Of a stretch of DNA of 64,000 nt, positions 9,250-21,400 are shown piece after piece. The translations under genes were made by a program, and so were the position numbers. The first letter of the stretch is position 1. Each line of letters opens with the position of its first letter. Source of the stretch: Karalla daura (lineage: Eukaryota > Chordata > Actinopteri > Chaetodontiformes > Leiognathidae); contig CM055188.1 in assembly GCA_029224185.1 (NCBI GenBank), positions 4,155,001-4,219,000 of the forward strand, written 5' to 3'. The notes beneath the pieces were generated by a model. It was not told the DNA's origin. It worked only from the letters and a program-made list of their open reading frames with translations, and searched no databases.

Positions 9250-10866
9250 GCAGATAGGTGCAAGTGTTGTCTCCCTAGAGCCAAATGTTTAGCACTTGGG
9301 CAATTTCGCTTTTTCCCATAAGAATGAATGGGGAAATCGAAATGCCTCAAACAAAAATGCGCTACGTCGCCATACTTTGAGGTAGAAACTTCATTTTAAT
9401 TTCAAAAATTCAAGAAACTTGTGGTCTGTCTATGTACCGACTTTCATGTTGATAGCTTGTACCGTTTTTGACCAGCACTTTGTCGAACACACTTTGGTCA
9501 AAATGACACAGACCAAGGGTCTGCAGACTGTCGCCGTCGTCATGGCAACCGCAGCTTTATATGGGGCCCTTATGGAAAAAAACCTTTAAATCGCGACTGT
9601 GGGCAAACGATCCAGATTCTGGACAAGTTGAATAGAAGATTTGTTCGGGACGCTCTCCTGCACGCGTTGGTGTATAACAATCCGAAATCGGACAAAGAAT
9701 GACGAAAAAATAACACTTTTTGGCTAAAAAGTTTTCCGAAGGAGCAAAAAATCCCATAAGAAATGAATGGGAAAATCCAGAAAATTCAAAAAATCACCCT
9801 CAAACAAACATTCGCTGTAAAGCCGTGCGTTGATGTAGAAACTTCACTCAAACTCCAAAACGCTGGAAAACTTGTGGTCTCTGCCCGTACCCGACAGCGT
9901 GTCGATACCTTGTATGGTTTTTCATCCAGGCCCTCTCAAAAACACGTGGGTTTGGCGTTTTTGATGCAGCTCGAGTGGGGAGAGACCAACTGTCAATTTG
10001 GGATCGCTGAAGAATCACCTCTCATTTTGCTCTTTTCACGCTGCTCCCGGCCAAACCGTAAGCAGTAGACAAATTCTTTTTTCCACTTTTGTAGGCAAAT
10101 TTGTGCTTTCTCGTGCCATGCCGGCCATAAACCTGAGCGCTTTGTAAAATTTAAACGGCGAGCCTCAGAGTCAGGCCAGCGCAGCCTCTTCTCTCCATAA
10201 GCCCCCATTCATTTTCCAACCACTGCGATCAAAGTTAAACTTTACACTTCTACTCACGACTGTGGCCTCAGTTTTCATAGTAGACACACCAAATCACATC
10301 AGGGCGTTCCTGAGACTGTCCCCTGCGTGACGGTGTGTTTGTATTGCAGATAGGTGCAAGCGTTGTCTCTTTAGAGCCAAATGTTTAGCACTTGGGCAAT
10401 TTCGCTTTTTCCCATAAGAATGAATGGGGAAATCAGAACGCCTCAAACAAAAATGCGCTACGTCGCCATACTTTGAGGTAGAAACTTCATTTTAATTTTA
10501 AAAATTCAAGAAACTTGTGGTCTGTCTGTGTACCGAGTTTCATGTCGATAGCTTGTATCGTTTCTCACCAGCACCTTCTCAAAGCTCATTTGGTGAATTC
10601 CCTGCTACTCTCTCTTCCCTGCTGACAGTGTCCTGCTGGAGCAGGCTGACCGATGACCTCATACAGACACACAAACACTTCAGGCACACTCACACACACA
10701 CTCGGTCTCTCTCATACATGCATGTTAATACAAAGTTATGGCCGAAAAGAGCAATTCTCCTTCGGCTCTGGCGGGGGGGTGGGGGGGGGTTGGGGCAGCT
10801 AGTGACTCGATGGTGGGCACAGGTTTCGGAGCACTCTCGAAATTTCAGCGTGCTGGAATTTTCTAG
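8309..10866 (+). repeat. 2.56-kb block shared with 52093-54650
   Basis: From the TTA tract of monomer 7 through monomer 8 to the TTA module of monomer 9, landmarks recur at a constant offset of 43,784 bp. Both ends of the match fall in the TTA/cassette module: sequence left of 8309 and of 52093 differs, and so does sequence right of 10866 and of 54650. Private variants such as AAAAATTGG and AAAGAATGACG are shared. Confidence 0.88.
9250..10345 (+). repeat. Monomer 8, type B
   Basis: 1,096 bp. Marks include CATTTTGCAG at the start, TTTTTGACCAGC near 9466, and AAAGAATGACG where most copies have AAAGATTGACG. Close copies are 38, 42 and 50. Confidence 0.93.
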
Positions 10867-11815
10867 TTATTATTCTTCTTCTTATTATTATTATAGCGAA
10901 ATTTCGGTCGAGCGTATCTCGAGAACCGCTGATCGCAGACACACAAACCATACATCAAAACGTGCGGCTCGGCCCCGGCAAGTGTGCTTTCCTTCGACCC
11001 CGACAAAATTCCAGTTTTTGGCCCCGCCAGGGGCCAAAAACTGGCAAAATCAGTTAATTGGCCGCTGTCGCCAAACCATCCAGATTCTGGACAAGTTAAA
11101 AAGAAGAATTGTTCGGGACGCTCTCCCGCACGCGTTGGTATATAGCAGCCTAAAAATTGACAAAGATTGACGAAAAAATAACACTTTTTAGCCAAAAAGT
11201 GCTCAGAAAGAGCAAAAAATCCCATAAGAAATGAATGGGAAAAACCAGAAAAATCAAAAAATCGCCCTCAAACAAACATTCGCTGCCAAGCCATACGTTG
11301 TCGTAGAAACTTCGTTCAAACTTCAAAACGTAGGAAGACTTGTCGTCTCTGCCCGTACCCGACAGCGTGTTGATACCTTGTGTCGTTTTTCATCCAGGCC
11401 GTCTCAAAAACACGTGGATTTGGCGTTTTTTGAAAAGTTAGAGTGGGGAGAGACCAACTGTCAGAGTGCGGGATGACTGAAAAATCACCTCTCATTTTGC
11501 TCTTTTCACGCTGCTCCCGGCCAAACCGTAAGCAGTAGACAAATTCTTTTTTCCACTTTTGTAGGCAAATTTGTGCTCTCTCGTGCGATGCCGGCCATAA
11601 ACCTGAGCGCTTTGTAAAATTTAAACGGCGAGCCTCAGAGTCAGGCCAGCGCAGCCTCTTCTCTCCATAAGCCCCCATTCATTTTCCAACCGCTGCGATC
11701 AAAGTTAAACTTTACACTTCTACTCGTGACTGTGGCCTCAGATTTCATCATACACACACCAAATCGCATCAGGGCGTTCCTCAGACTGTCCCCTGCGTGA
11801 CGGTGTGTTCGTATT
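10346..11815 (+). repeat. Monomer 9, type A, mosaic
   Basis: 1,470 bp. The left part to about 10866 matches monomers 1 and 43 (offsets 10,335 and 43,784). The right part from about 10870 matches monomer 6 (offset 4,026), including GGCAAAATCAG, GTAGGAAGAC and CACGTGGATTTGG. The switch lies at TTATTATTCTTCTTCTTATT. Confidence 0.92.
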
Positions 11816-12911
11816 GCAGATAGGTGCAAGTGTTGTCTCCCTAGAGCCAAATGTTTAGCACTTGGGCAATTTCGCTTTTTCCCATAAGAATGAATGGGAA
11901 AATCGGAACGCCTCAAACAAAAATGCACTACGTCGCCATACTTTGAGGTAGAAACTTCATTTTAATTTCAAAAATTCAAGAAACTTGTGGTCTGTCTATG
12001 TACCGACTTTCGTGTTGATAGCTTGTACCGTTTTTGACCAGCACTTTGTCAAACACACTTTGGTCAAAATGACACAGACCAAGGGTCTGCAGACTGTCGC
12101 CGTCGTCATGGCAACCGCTGCTTTATATGGGGCCCTTATGGAAAAAAACCTTTAAATCGCGACTGTGGGCAAACGATCCAGATTCTGGACAAGTTGAATA
12201 GAAGATTTGTTCGGGACGCTCTCCCGCACGTGTTGGTGTATAACAATCCGAAATCGGACAAAGATTGACGAAAAAATAACACTTTTTGTCCAAAAAGTTT
12301 TCCGAAGGAGCAAAAAATCCCATAAGAAATGAATGGGAAAATCCAGAAAATTCAAAAAATCACCCTCAAACAAACATTCGCTGTACAGCCGTGCATTGAT
12401 GTAGAAACTTCATTCAAACTCTAAAACGCTGGAAAACTTGTGGTCTCTGCCCGTACCCGACAGCGTGTCGATACCTTGTATGGTTTTTCATCCAGGCCCT
12501 CTCAAAAACACGTGGGTTTGGCGTTTTCGATGCAGCTCGAGTGGGGAGAGACCAACTGTGAATTTGGGATCGCTGAAGAATCACTTCTCATTTTGCTCTT
12601 TTCACGCTGCTCCCGGCCAAACCGTAAGCAGTAGACAAATTCTTTTTTCCAGTTTTGTAGGCAAATTTGTGCTCTCTCGTGCGATGCCGGCCATGAACCC
12701 GAGCGCTATGTAAAATTTAAACGGCGAGCCTCAGAGTAAGGCCAGCGCAGCCTCTTCTCTCCATAAGCCCCCATTCATTTTCCAACCACTTCGATCAAAG
12801 TTGAACTTTACACTTCTACTCGCGACTGTGGCCTCAGTTTTCATAGTAGACACACCAAATCGCATCAGGGCATTCCTCAGACTGTCCCCTGCGTGACGGT
12901 GTGTTTGTATT
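11816..12911 (+). repeat. Monomer 10, type B
   Basis: 1,096 bp. It has GCACTACGTCG near 11926 and CTCTAAAACG instead of CTCCAAAACG near 12419. From about 12438 onward it matches monomer 24 at offset 17,306. Confidence 0.93.
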
Positions 12912-14412
12912 GCAGATAGGTGCAAGCGTTGTCTCCCGAGAGCCAAATGTTTAGCACTTGGCCAATTTCGCTTTTTCCCATAAGAATGAATGGGAAAATC
13001 GGAACGCCTCAAACAAAAATGCGTTACGTCGCCATCCTTTGAGGTAGAAACTTCATTTTAATTTCAAAAATTCAAGAAACTTGTGGTCTGTCTGTGTACC
13101 CGGTTTCATGTCGATAGCTTGTATCGTTTTTCACCAGCACCTTCTCAATTCATTTGGTGAATTCCCTGCCACTCTCTCTCCCCTGCTGACAGTGTCCTGC
13201 TGGAGCAGGCTGACTGATGACCTCATGCAGACACACAAACACTTCAGCCACACTCACACACACACACTCGGCCTCTCTCATACATGCATGTTAATACAAA
13301 GTTATGGCCGAAAAGAGCAATTCTCCTTCGGCTCTGGCGGGGGGGGGGTTGGGGCAGCTAGTGACTCGATGGTGGGCACAGGTTTCGGAGCACTCTCGAA
13401 ATTTCAGCGCGCTGGAATTTTCTAGTTATTATTAGTGCTCCGAAAAGGAGCACTATTATTCTACACCGTGTTTATTCTTCTTATTATTATAGCGAAATTT
13501 CGGTCGAGCGTATCTCGAGAACCGCTGATCGCAGACACACAAACGATACATCAAAACGTGCGGCTCGGCCCCGGCAAGTGTGCTTTCAATCGACCCCGAC
13601 AAAATTCCAGTTTTTGGCCCCGCCAGGGGCCAAAAACTGGCAAAAATCAGTTAATTGGCCGCTGTGGCCAAACGATCCAGATTCTGGACAAGTTAAAAAG
13701 AAGAATTGTTCGGGACGCTCTCCCGCACGCGTTGGTATATAGCAGCCTAAAAATTGACAAAGATTGACGAAAAAATAACACTTTTTAGCCAAAAAGTGCT
13801 CAGAAAGAGCAAAAAATCCCATAAGAAATGAATGGGAAAAACCAGAAAATTCAAAAAATCGCCCTCAAACAAACATTCACTGCCAAGCCATACGTTGTCG
13901 TAGAAACTTCGTTCAAACTTCAAAACGCAGGAAAACTTGTCGTCTCTGCCCGTACCCGACAGCGTGTTGATACCTTGTGTCGTTTTTCATCCAGGCCGTC
14001 TCAAAAACACGTGGGTTTGGCGTTTTTTGAAAAGTTAGAGTGGGGAGAGACCAACTGTCAGAGTGCGGGATGACTGAAAAATCACCTCTCATTTTGCTCT
14101 TTTCACGCTGCTCCCGGCCAAACCGTAAGCAGTAGACAAATTCTTTTTTCCACTTTTGTAGGCAAATTTGTGCTCTCTCGTGCGATGCCGGCCATAAACC
14201 TGAGCGCTTTGTAAAATTTAAACGGCGAGCCTCAGAGTCAGGCCAGCGCAGCCTCTTCTCTCCATAAGCCCCCATTCATTTTCCAACCACTGCGATCAAA
14301 GTTAAACTTTACACTTCTACTCGTGACTGTGGCCTCAGTTTTCATAGTAGACACACCAAATCGCATCAGGGCGTTCCTCCGACTGTCCCCTGTGTGACGG
14401 TGTGTTCATATT
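12912..14412 (+). repeat. Monomer 11, type A
   Basis: 1,501 bp with one GAAAA-loop cassette (13434-13454) and about three TTA. The segment after the shared 5' block reads CTCAATTCATTTGG, missing two bases found in most A copies. The left side recurs in monomer 25 (offset about 17,306). CTTTCAATCGACC near 13582 is private. Confidence 0.93.
13434..13491 (+). repeat. One hairpin cassette (monomer 11)
   Basis: Single GAAAA-loop cassette, hairpin 13434-13454, followed by TTCTACACC and a CTTCTT then TTA run. Confidence 0.9.
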
Positions 14413-15506
14413 GCAGATAGGTGCAAGCGTTGTCTCCCTAGAGCCAAATGTTTTGCACTTGGGCAATTCCGCTTTTTCCCATAAGAATGAATGGGGAAAT
14501 CGGAACGCCTCAAACAAAAATGCGCTACGTCGCCATACTTTGAGGTAGAAACTTCATTTTAATTTCAAAAATTCAAGAAACTTGTGGTCTGTCTATGTAC
14601 CGACTTTCGTGTTGATAGCTTGTACCGTTTTTCACCAGCACTTTGTCAAACACACTTTGGTCAAAATGACACAGACCAAGGGTCTGCAGACTGTCGCCGT
14701 CGTCATGGCAACCGCTGCTTTATATGGGGCCCTTATGGAAAAAAACCTTTAAATCGCGACTGTGGGCAAACGATCCAGATTCTGGACAAGTTGAATAGAA
14801 GATTTGTTCGGGACGCTCTCCCGCACGCGTTGGTGTATAACAATCCGAAATCGGACAAAGATTGACGAAAAAATAACACTTTTTGGCTAAAAAGTTTTCC
14901 GAGGGAGCAAAAAATCCCATAAGAAATGAATGGGAAAATCCAGAAAATTCAAAAAATCACCCTCAAACAAACATTCGCTGTAAAGCCGTGCGTTGATGTA
15001 GGAACTTCATTCAAACTCCAAAACGCAGGAAAACTTGTGGTCTCTGCCCGTACCCGACAGCGTGTCGATACCTTGTATGGTTTTTCATCCAGGCCCTCTC
15101 AAAAACACGTGGGTTTGGCGTTTTCGATGCAGCTCGAGCGGGGAGAGACCAACTGTCAATTTGTGATCGCTGAAGAATCACCTCTCATTTTGCTCTTTTC
15201 ACGCTGCTCCCGGCCAAACCGTAAGCAGTAGACAAATTCATTTTTCCAGTTTTGTAGGCAAATTTGTGCTCTCTCGTGCGATGCCGGATATAAACCTGAG
15301 CGCTTTGTAAAATTTAAACGGCGAGCCTCAGTCAGGCCAGCGCAGCCTCTTCTCTCCATAAGCCCCCATTCATTTTCCGACCACTGCGATCAAAGTTAAA
15401 CTTTACACTTCTACTCGCGACTGTGGCCTCAGTTTTCATAGTAGACACACCAAATCGCATCAGGGCGTTCCTGAGACTGTCCCCTGCGTGACGATGTGTT
15501 TGTATT
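14413..15506 (+). repeat. Monomer 12, type B, 1,094 bp
   Basis: One of only two complete B copies not exactly 1,096 bp. CCTCAGTCAGG near 15326 lacks an AG present elsewhere (CCTCAGAGTCAGG). GATGCCGGATATAAACC near 15281 is also private. Confidence 0.93.
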
Positions 15507-16966
15507 GCAGATAGGTGCAAGCGTTGTCTCCCTAGAGCCAAATGTTTAGCACTTGGGCAATTTCGCTTTTTCCCATAAGAATGAATGGGGAAATCGGAAC
15601 GCCTCAAACAAAAATGCGCTACGTCGCCATACTTTGAGATAGAAACTTCATTTTAATTTCAAAAATTCACGAAACCTGTGGTCTGTCTGTGCACCGGGTT
15701 TCATGTCGATAGCTTGTATCGTTTTTCACCAGCACCTTCTCAAAGCTCATTTGGTGAATTCCCTGCTACTCTCTCTCCCCTGCTGACAGTGTCCTGCTGG
15801 AGCAGGCTGACTGATGACCTCATACAGACACACAAACACTTCAGGCACACTGACACACACACTCGGTCTCTCTCACACATGCATGTTAATACAAAGTTAT
15901 GGCCGAAAAGAGCAATTCTCCTTCGGCTCTGGCGGGGGGGTGGGGGGGGGGGGGTTGGGGCAGCTCGTGACTCTATGGTGGGCACAGGTTTCGGAGCACT
16001 CTCGAAATTTCAGCGCGCTGGAATTTTCTAGTTTTTATTATTATAGCGAAATTTCGGTCGAGCGTATCTCGAGAACCGCTGATCGCAGACACACAAACCA
16101 TACATCAAAACGTGCAGCTCGGCCCCGGCAAGTGTGCTTTCCTTCGACCCCGACAAAATTCCAGTTTTTGGCCCCGCTAGGGGCCAAAAACTGGCAAAAA
16201 TCAGTTAATTGGCCGCTGTCGCCAAACCATCCAGATTCTGGACAAGTTAAAAAGAAGAATTGTTCGGGACGCTCTCCCGGACGCGTTGGTATATAGCAGC
16301 CTAAAAATTGACAAAGATTGACGAAAAAATAACACTTTTTAGCCAAAAAGTGCGCAGAAAGAGCAAAGAATCCCATAAGAAATGAATGGGAAAAACCACA
16401 AATTTCAAAAAATCGCCCTCAAACAAACATTCGCTGCCAAGTCTTACGTTGTCGTAGAAACTTCGTTCAAACTTCAAAACGCAGGAAAACTTGTCGTCTC
16501 TGCCCGTACCCGACAGCGTGTTGATACCTTGTGTCGCTTTTCATCCAGGCCAACTCAAAAACACGTGGGTTTGGCGTTTTTTGAAAAGTTAGAGTGGGGA
16601 GAGACCAACTGTCAGAGTGCGGGATGACTGAAAAATCACCTCTCATTTTGCTCTTTTCACGCTGCTCCCGGCCAAACCGTAAGCAGTAGACAAATTCTTT
16701 TTTCCACTTTTGTAGGCAAATTTGTGCTCTCTCGTGCGATGCCGGCCATAAACCTGAGCGCTTTGTAAAATTTAAACGGCGAGCCTCAGAGTCAGGCCAG
16801 CGCAGCCTCTTCTCTCCATAAGCCCCCATTCATTTTCCAACCACTGCGATCAAAGTTAAACTTTACACTTCTACTCGTGACTGTGGCCTCAGTTTTCATC
16901 ATACACACACCAAATCGCATCAGGGCGTTCCTCAGACTGTCCCCTGCGTGACGTTGTGTTCATATT
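15507..16966 (+). repeat. Monomer 13, type A
   Basis: 1,460 bp, no cassette, about three TTA. It has a long G-rich tract (15931-15960). The loop of the 15-bp hairpin is GCTA instead of GCCA, with both arms intact. The next monomer is also A. Confidence 0.93.
15931..15960 (+). repeat. Long G-rich tract (monomer 13)
   Basis: GGC followed by two long G runs separated by single T, then TTGGGG; among the longest uninterrupted G runs in the window. Confidence 0.75.
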
Positions 16967-17310
16967 GCAGATAGGTGCAAGTGTTGTCTCCCTAGAGCCA
17001 AATGTTTAGCACTTGGGCAATTTCGCTTTTTCCCATAAGAATGAATGGGGAAATCGGAACGCCTCAAACAAAAATGCGCTACGTCGCCATACTTTGAGGT
17101 AGAAACTTCATTTTAATTTCAAAAATTCAAGAAACTTGTGGTCTGTCTATGTACCGACTTTCATGTTGATAGCTTGTACCGTTTTTCACCAGCACCTTCT
17201 CAAAGCTCATTTGGTGAATTCCCTGCTACTCTCTCTCCCCTGCTGACAGTGTCCTGCTGGAGCAGGCTGACTGATGACCTCACACAGACACACAAACACT
17301 TAAGGCACAC

Positions 17311-17410
17311 CAACTACTTTCCTATCATACAACTGATAGGGTTAAACCAGGGGTCTCTCTGAGTAGCAGGGACAGCAAATACATAGTGTTGGGCGGTCCA
17401 GGCACAAGTA
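17311..17410 (+). other. Replacement segment of unknown origin (monomer 14)
   Basis: About 100 bp with no counterpart in ordinary A or B copies. It replaces the second part of the (CA)n stretch and the G tract. It contains a 7-bp inverted repeat CCTATCA/TGATAGG (17331-17350 region, loop TACAAC) and AACCAGGGGTCTCTCTGAG. The latter has a loose resemblance to the CAGGGGTC terminal motifs of hAT elements, but no matching second end or target duplication is visible. It occurs again in monomer 41. Confidence 0.7.
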
Positions 17411-17494
17411 TGGGGTTGGGCCAGCTCGTGACTCGATGGTGGGCACAGGTTTCGGAGCACTCTCGAAATTTCAGCGCGCTGGAATTTTCTAGTT

Positions 17495-17596
17495 AGTGCT
17501 CCGAAAGGGAGCACTATTACTCTCCACCGTGTTTATTCTTCTTCTTATTAGTGCTCCGAAAGGGAGCACTATTACTCTCCACCGTGTTTATTCTTC

Positions 17597-17628
<32 letters not shown>
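17495..17628 (+). repeat. Two hairpin cassettes plus long TTA tract (monomer 14)
   Basis: GAAAG-loop hairpins at 17495-17515 and 17550-17570, spacing 55 bp, followed by about ten TTA. Confidence 0.9.
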
Positions 17629-18549
17629 GCGAAATTTCGGTCGAGCGTATCTCGAGAAGCGCTGATCGCAGACACACAAACCATACATCAAAACGTGCGG
17701 CTCGGCCCCGGCAAGTGTGCTTTCCTTCGACCCCGACAAAATTCCAGTTTTTGGCCCCGCCAGGGGCCAAAAACTGGCAAAAATCAGTTAATTGGCCGCT
17801 GTGGCCAAACCATCCAGATTCTGGACAAGTTAAAAAGAAGAATTGTTCGGGACGCTCTCCCGCACGCGTTGGTATATAGCAGCCTAAAAATTGACAAAGA
17901 TTGACGAAAAAATAACACTTTTTAGCCAAAAAGTGCTCAGAAAGAGCAAAAAATCCCATAAGAAATGAATGGGAAAAACCAGAAAATTCAAAAAATCGCC
18001 CTCAAACAAACATTCGCTGCCAAGCCATACGTTGTCGTAGAAACTTCGTTCAAACTTCAAAACGCAGGAAAACTTGTCGTCTCTGCCCGTACCCGACAGC
18101 GTGTTGATACCTTGTGTCGTTTTTCATCCAGGCCGTCTCAAAAACACGTGGGTTTGGCGTTTTTTGAAAAGTTAGAGTGGGGAGAGACCAACTGTCAGAG
18201 TGCGGGATGACTGAAAAATCACCTCTCATTTTGCTCTTTTCACGCTGCTCCCGGCCAAACCGTAAGCAGTAGACAAATTCTTTTTTCCACTTTTGTAGGC
18301 AAATTTGTGCTCTCTCGTGCGATGCCGGCCATGAACCCGAGCGCTATGTAAAATTTAAACGGCGAGCCTCAGAGTCAGGCCAGCGCAGCCTCTTCTCTCC
18401 ATAAGCCCCCATTCATTTTCCAACCACTTCGATCAAAGTTGAACTTTACACTTCTACTCGCGACTGTGGCCTCAGTTTTCATAGTAGACACACCAAATCG
18501 CATCAGGGCATTCCTCAGACTGTCCCCTGCGTGACGGTGTGTTTGTATT

Positions 18550-19646
18550 GCAGATGGGTGCAAGCGTTGTCTCCCGAGAGCCAAATGTTTAGCACTTGGG
18601 CAATTTCGCTTTTTCCCATAAGAATGAATGGGGAAATCGGAACGCCTCAAACAAAAATGCGCTACGTCGCCATACTTTGAGGTAGAAACTTCATTTCAAT
18701 TTTAAAAATTCAAGAAACTTGTGGTGTGTCTGTGTACCGAGTTTCATGTCGATAGCTTGTATCGTTTTTCACCAGCACCTTCTCAAACACACTTTGGTCA
18801 AAATGACACAGACCAAGGGTCTGCAGACAGTCACCGTCGTCATGGCAACCGCTGCTTTATATGGGGCCCTTATGGAAAAAAACCTTTAAATCGCGACTGT
18901 CGGCAAACGATCCAGATTCTGGACAAGTTGAATAGAAGATTTGTTCGGGACGCTCTCCCGCACGCGTTGGTGTATAACAATCCGAAATCGGACAAAGATT
19001 GACGAAAAAATAACACTTTTTGGCTAAAAAGTTTTCCGAAGGAGCAAAAAATCCCATAAGAAATGAATGGGAAAATCCAGAAAATTCAAAAAATCACCCT
19101 CAAACAAACATTCGCTGTAAAGCCGTGCGTTGATGTAGAAACTTCATTCAAACTCTAAAACGCTGGAAAACTTGTGGTCTCTGCCCGTACCCGACAGCGT
19201 GTCGATACCTTGTATGGTTTTTCATCCAGGCCCTCTCAAAAACATGTGGGTTTGCCGTTTTCGATGCAGCTCGAGTGGGGAGAGACCAACTGTCAATTTG
19301 GGATCGCTGAAGAATCACCTCTCATTTTGCTCTTTTCACGCTGCTCCCGGCCAAACCGTAAGCAGTAGACAAATTCTTTTTTCCACTTTTGTAGGTAAAT
19401 TTGTGCTCTCTCGTGCGATGCCGGCCATAAACCTGAGCGCTTTGGAAAAATTTAAACGGCGAGCCTCAGAGTCAGGCCAGCGCAGCCTCTTCTCTCCATA
19501 AGGCCCCATTCATTTTCCAACCACTGCGATCAAAGTTAAACTTTACACTTCTACTCGCGACTGTGGCCTCAGTTTTCATAGTAGACACACCAAATCGCAT
19601 CAGGGCGTTCCTGAGTCTGTCCCCTGCGTGACGGTGTGTCTACATT
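18550..19646 (+). repeat. Monomer 15, type B, 1,097 bp
   Basis: The other complete B copy not exactly 1,096 bp: TTTGGAAAAATTTAAAC at 19441 has one extra base and a T-to-G change. Early parts match monomer 36 (offset 26,765). Confidence 0.93.
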
Positions 19647-20742
19647 GCAGATAGGTGCAAGCGTTGTCTCCCTAGAGCCAAATGTTTAGCACTTGGGCAA
19701 TTTCGCTTTTTCCCATAAGAATGAATGGGGAAATCGGAACGCCTCAAACAAAAATGCGCTACGTCGCCATACTTTGAGGTAGAAACTTCATTTTAATTTC
19801 AAAAATTCAAGAAACTTGTGGTCTGTCTGTGTACCGACTTTCATGTTGATAGCTTGTACCGTTTTTCACCAGCACTTTGTCAAACACACTTTGGTCAAAA
19901 TGACACCAACCAAGGGTCTGCAGACTGTTGCCGTCGTCATGGCAACCGCAACTTTATATGGGGCCCTTATGGAAAAAAACCTTTAAATCGCGACTGTCTG
20001 CAAACGATTCAGATTCTGGACAAGTTGAATAGAAGATTTGTTCGGGACGCTCTCCCGCACACGTTGGTGTATAACAATCCGAAATCGGACAAAGATTGAC
20101 GAAAAAATAACACTTTTTGTCTAAAAAGTTTTCTGAGGGAGCAAAAAATCCCATAAGAAATGAATGGGAAAATCCAGAAAATTAAAAAAAACACCCTCAA
20201 ACAAACATTCGCTGTAAAGCCGTGCGTTGATGTAGAAACTTCATTCAAACTCCAAAACGCTGGAAAACTTGTGGTCTCTGCCCGTACCCGACAGCGTGTT
20301 GATGCCTTGTATGGTTTTTCATCCAGGCCCTCTCAAAAACACGTGGGTTTGGCGTTTTCGATGCAGCTCGAGTGGGGAGAGACCAACTGTCAATTTGGGA
20401 TCGCTGAAGAATCACCTCTCATTTTGCTCTTTTCACGCTGCTCCCGGCCAAACCGTAAGCAGTAGACAAATTCTTTTCTCCAGTTTTGTAGGCAAATTTG
20501 TGCTCTCTCGTGCGATGCTGGCCATAAACCCGAGCGCTATGTAAAATTTAAACGGCGAGCCTCAGAGTCAGGCCAGCGCAGCCTCTTCTCTCCATAAGCC
20601 CCCATTCATTTTCCAACCACTTCGATCAAAGTTGAACTTTACATTTCTACTCGCGACTGTGGCCTCAGTTTTCATAGTAGACACACCAAATCGCATCAGG
20701 GCGTTCCTCAGACTGTCCCCTGCGTGACGGTGTGTTTGTATT
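19647..20742 (+). repeat. Monomer 16, type B
   Basis: 1,096 bp, following another B. It matches monomer 2 at a constant offset of 18,067 bp through the whole copy. Confidence 0.94.
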
Positions 20743-21368
20743 GCAGATAGGTGCAAGCGTTGTCTCCCTAGAGCCAAATGTTTAGCACTTGGGCAATTTC
20801 GCTTTTTCCCATAAGAATGAATGGGGAAATCGGAACGCCTCAAACAAAAATGCGCTACGTCGCCATACTTTGAGGTAGACACTTCATTTTAATCTCAAAA
20901 ATTCAAGAAACTTGTGGTCTGTCAGTGTACCGGGTTTCATGTCGATAGCTTGTATCGTTTTTCACCAGCACCTTCTCAAAGCTCATTTGGTGAATTCCCT
21001 GCTTCTCTCTCTCCCCTGCTGACAGTGTCCTGCTGGAGCAGGCTGACTGATGACCTCATACAGACAGACAAACACTTCAGGCACACTCACACACACACTC
21101 GGTCTCTCTCATACATGCATGTTAATACAAAGCTATGGCCGAAAAGAGCAATTCTCCTTCGGCTCTGGCGGGGGTGGGGAGGGGTTGGGGCAGCTAGTGA
21201 CTCGATGGTGGGCACAGGTTTCGGAGCACTCTCGAAATTTCAGCGCGCTGGAATTTTCTAGTTATTATTAGTGCTCCGAAAGGGAGCACTATTACTCTCC
21301 ACCGTGTTTATTCTTCTTATTAGTGCTCCGAAAGGGAGCACTATTACTCTCCACCGTGTTTATTCTTC

Positions 21369-21400
<32 letters not shown>

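Larger units (their letters stand above)
1..9881 (+). repeat. Left copy of a 9.88-kb near-identical duplication
   Basis: Every landmark here recurs exactly 54,119 bp downstream, including microsatellite and poly-G lengths and private variants such as AGTTGTTCGG at 870. The only difference I noticed is A at 1490 (ACTCACGAC) versus G at 55609 (ACTCGCGAC). The left boundary lies outside the window, so the true duplication may be longer. It holds monomers 1-7 and part of 8, in the order A B A B B A A B. Confidence 0.93.
16967..18549 (+). repeat. Monomer 14, type A with replaced segment
   Basis: 1,583 bp. It opens like a B copy (TCTATGTACCGAC). The usual (CA)n and G-tract region is replaced by about 100 bp of other sequence (17311-17410). 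Two GAAAG cassettes and about ten TTA follow. The right side, with the rare GAGAAGCGCTG at 17653, recurs in monomer 27 (offset 15,830). Confidence 0.92.

Noticed and set aside
10517..11170. A 217-codon plus-strand open frame, the longest in the window
   Set aside because: It begins at GTG, runs through the (CA)n, G tract and TTA microsatellite (giving runs of G, S and Y), and is broken in related monomers by microsatellite length change.
17334..17375. hAT transposon end (AACCAGGGGTCTCTC)
   Set aside because: Only a loose match to one end. No second terminal repeat, target-site duplication or transposase sequence is visible.
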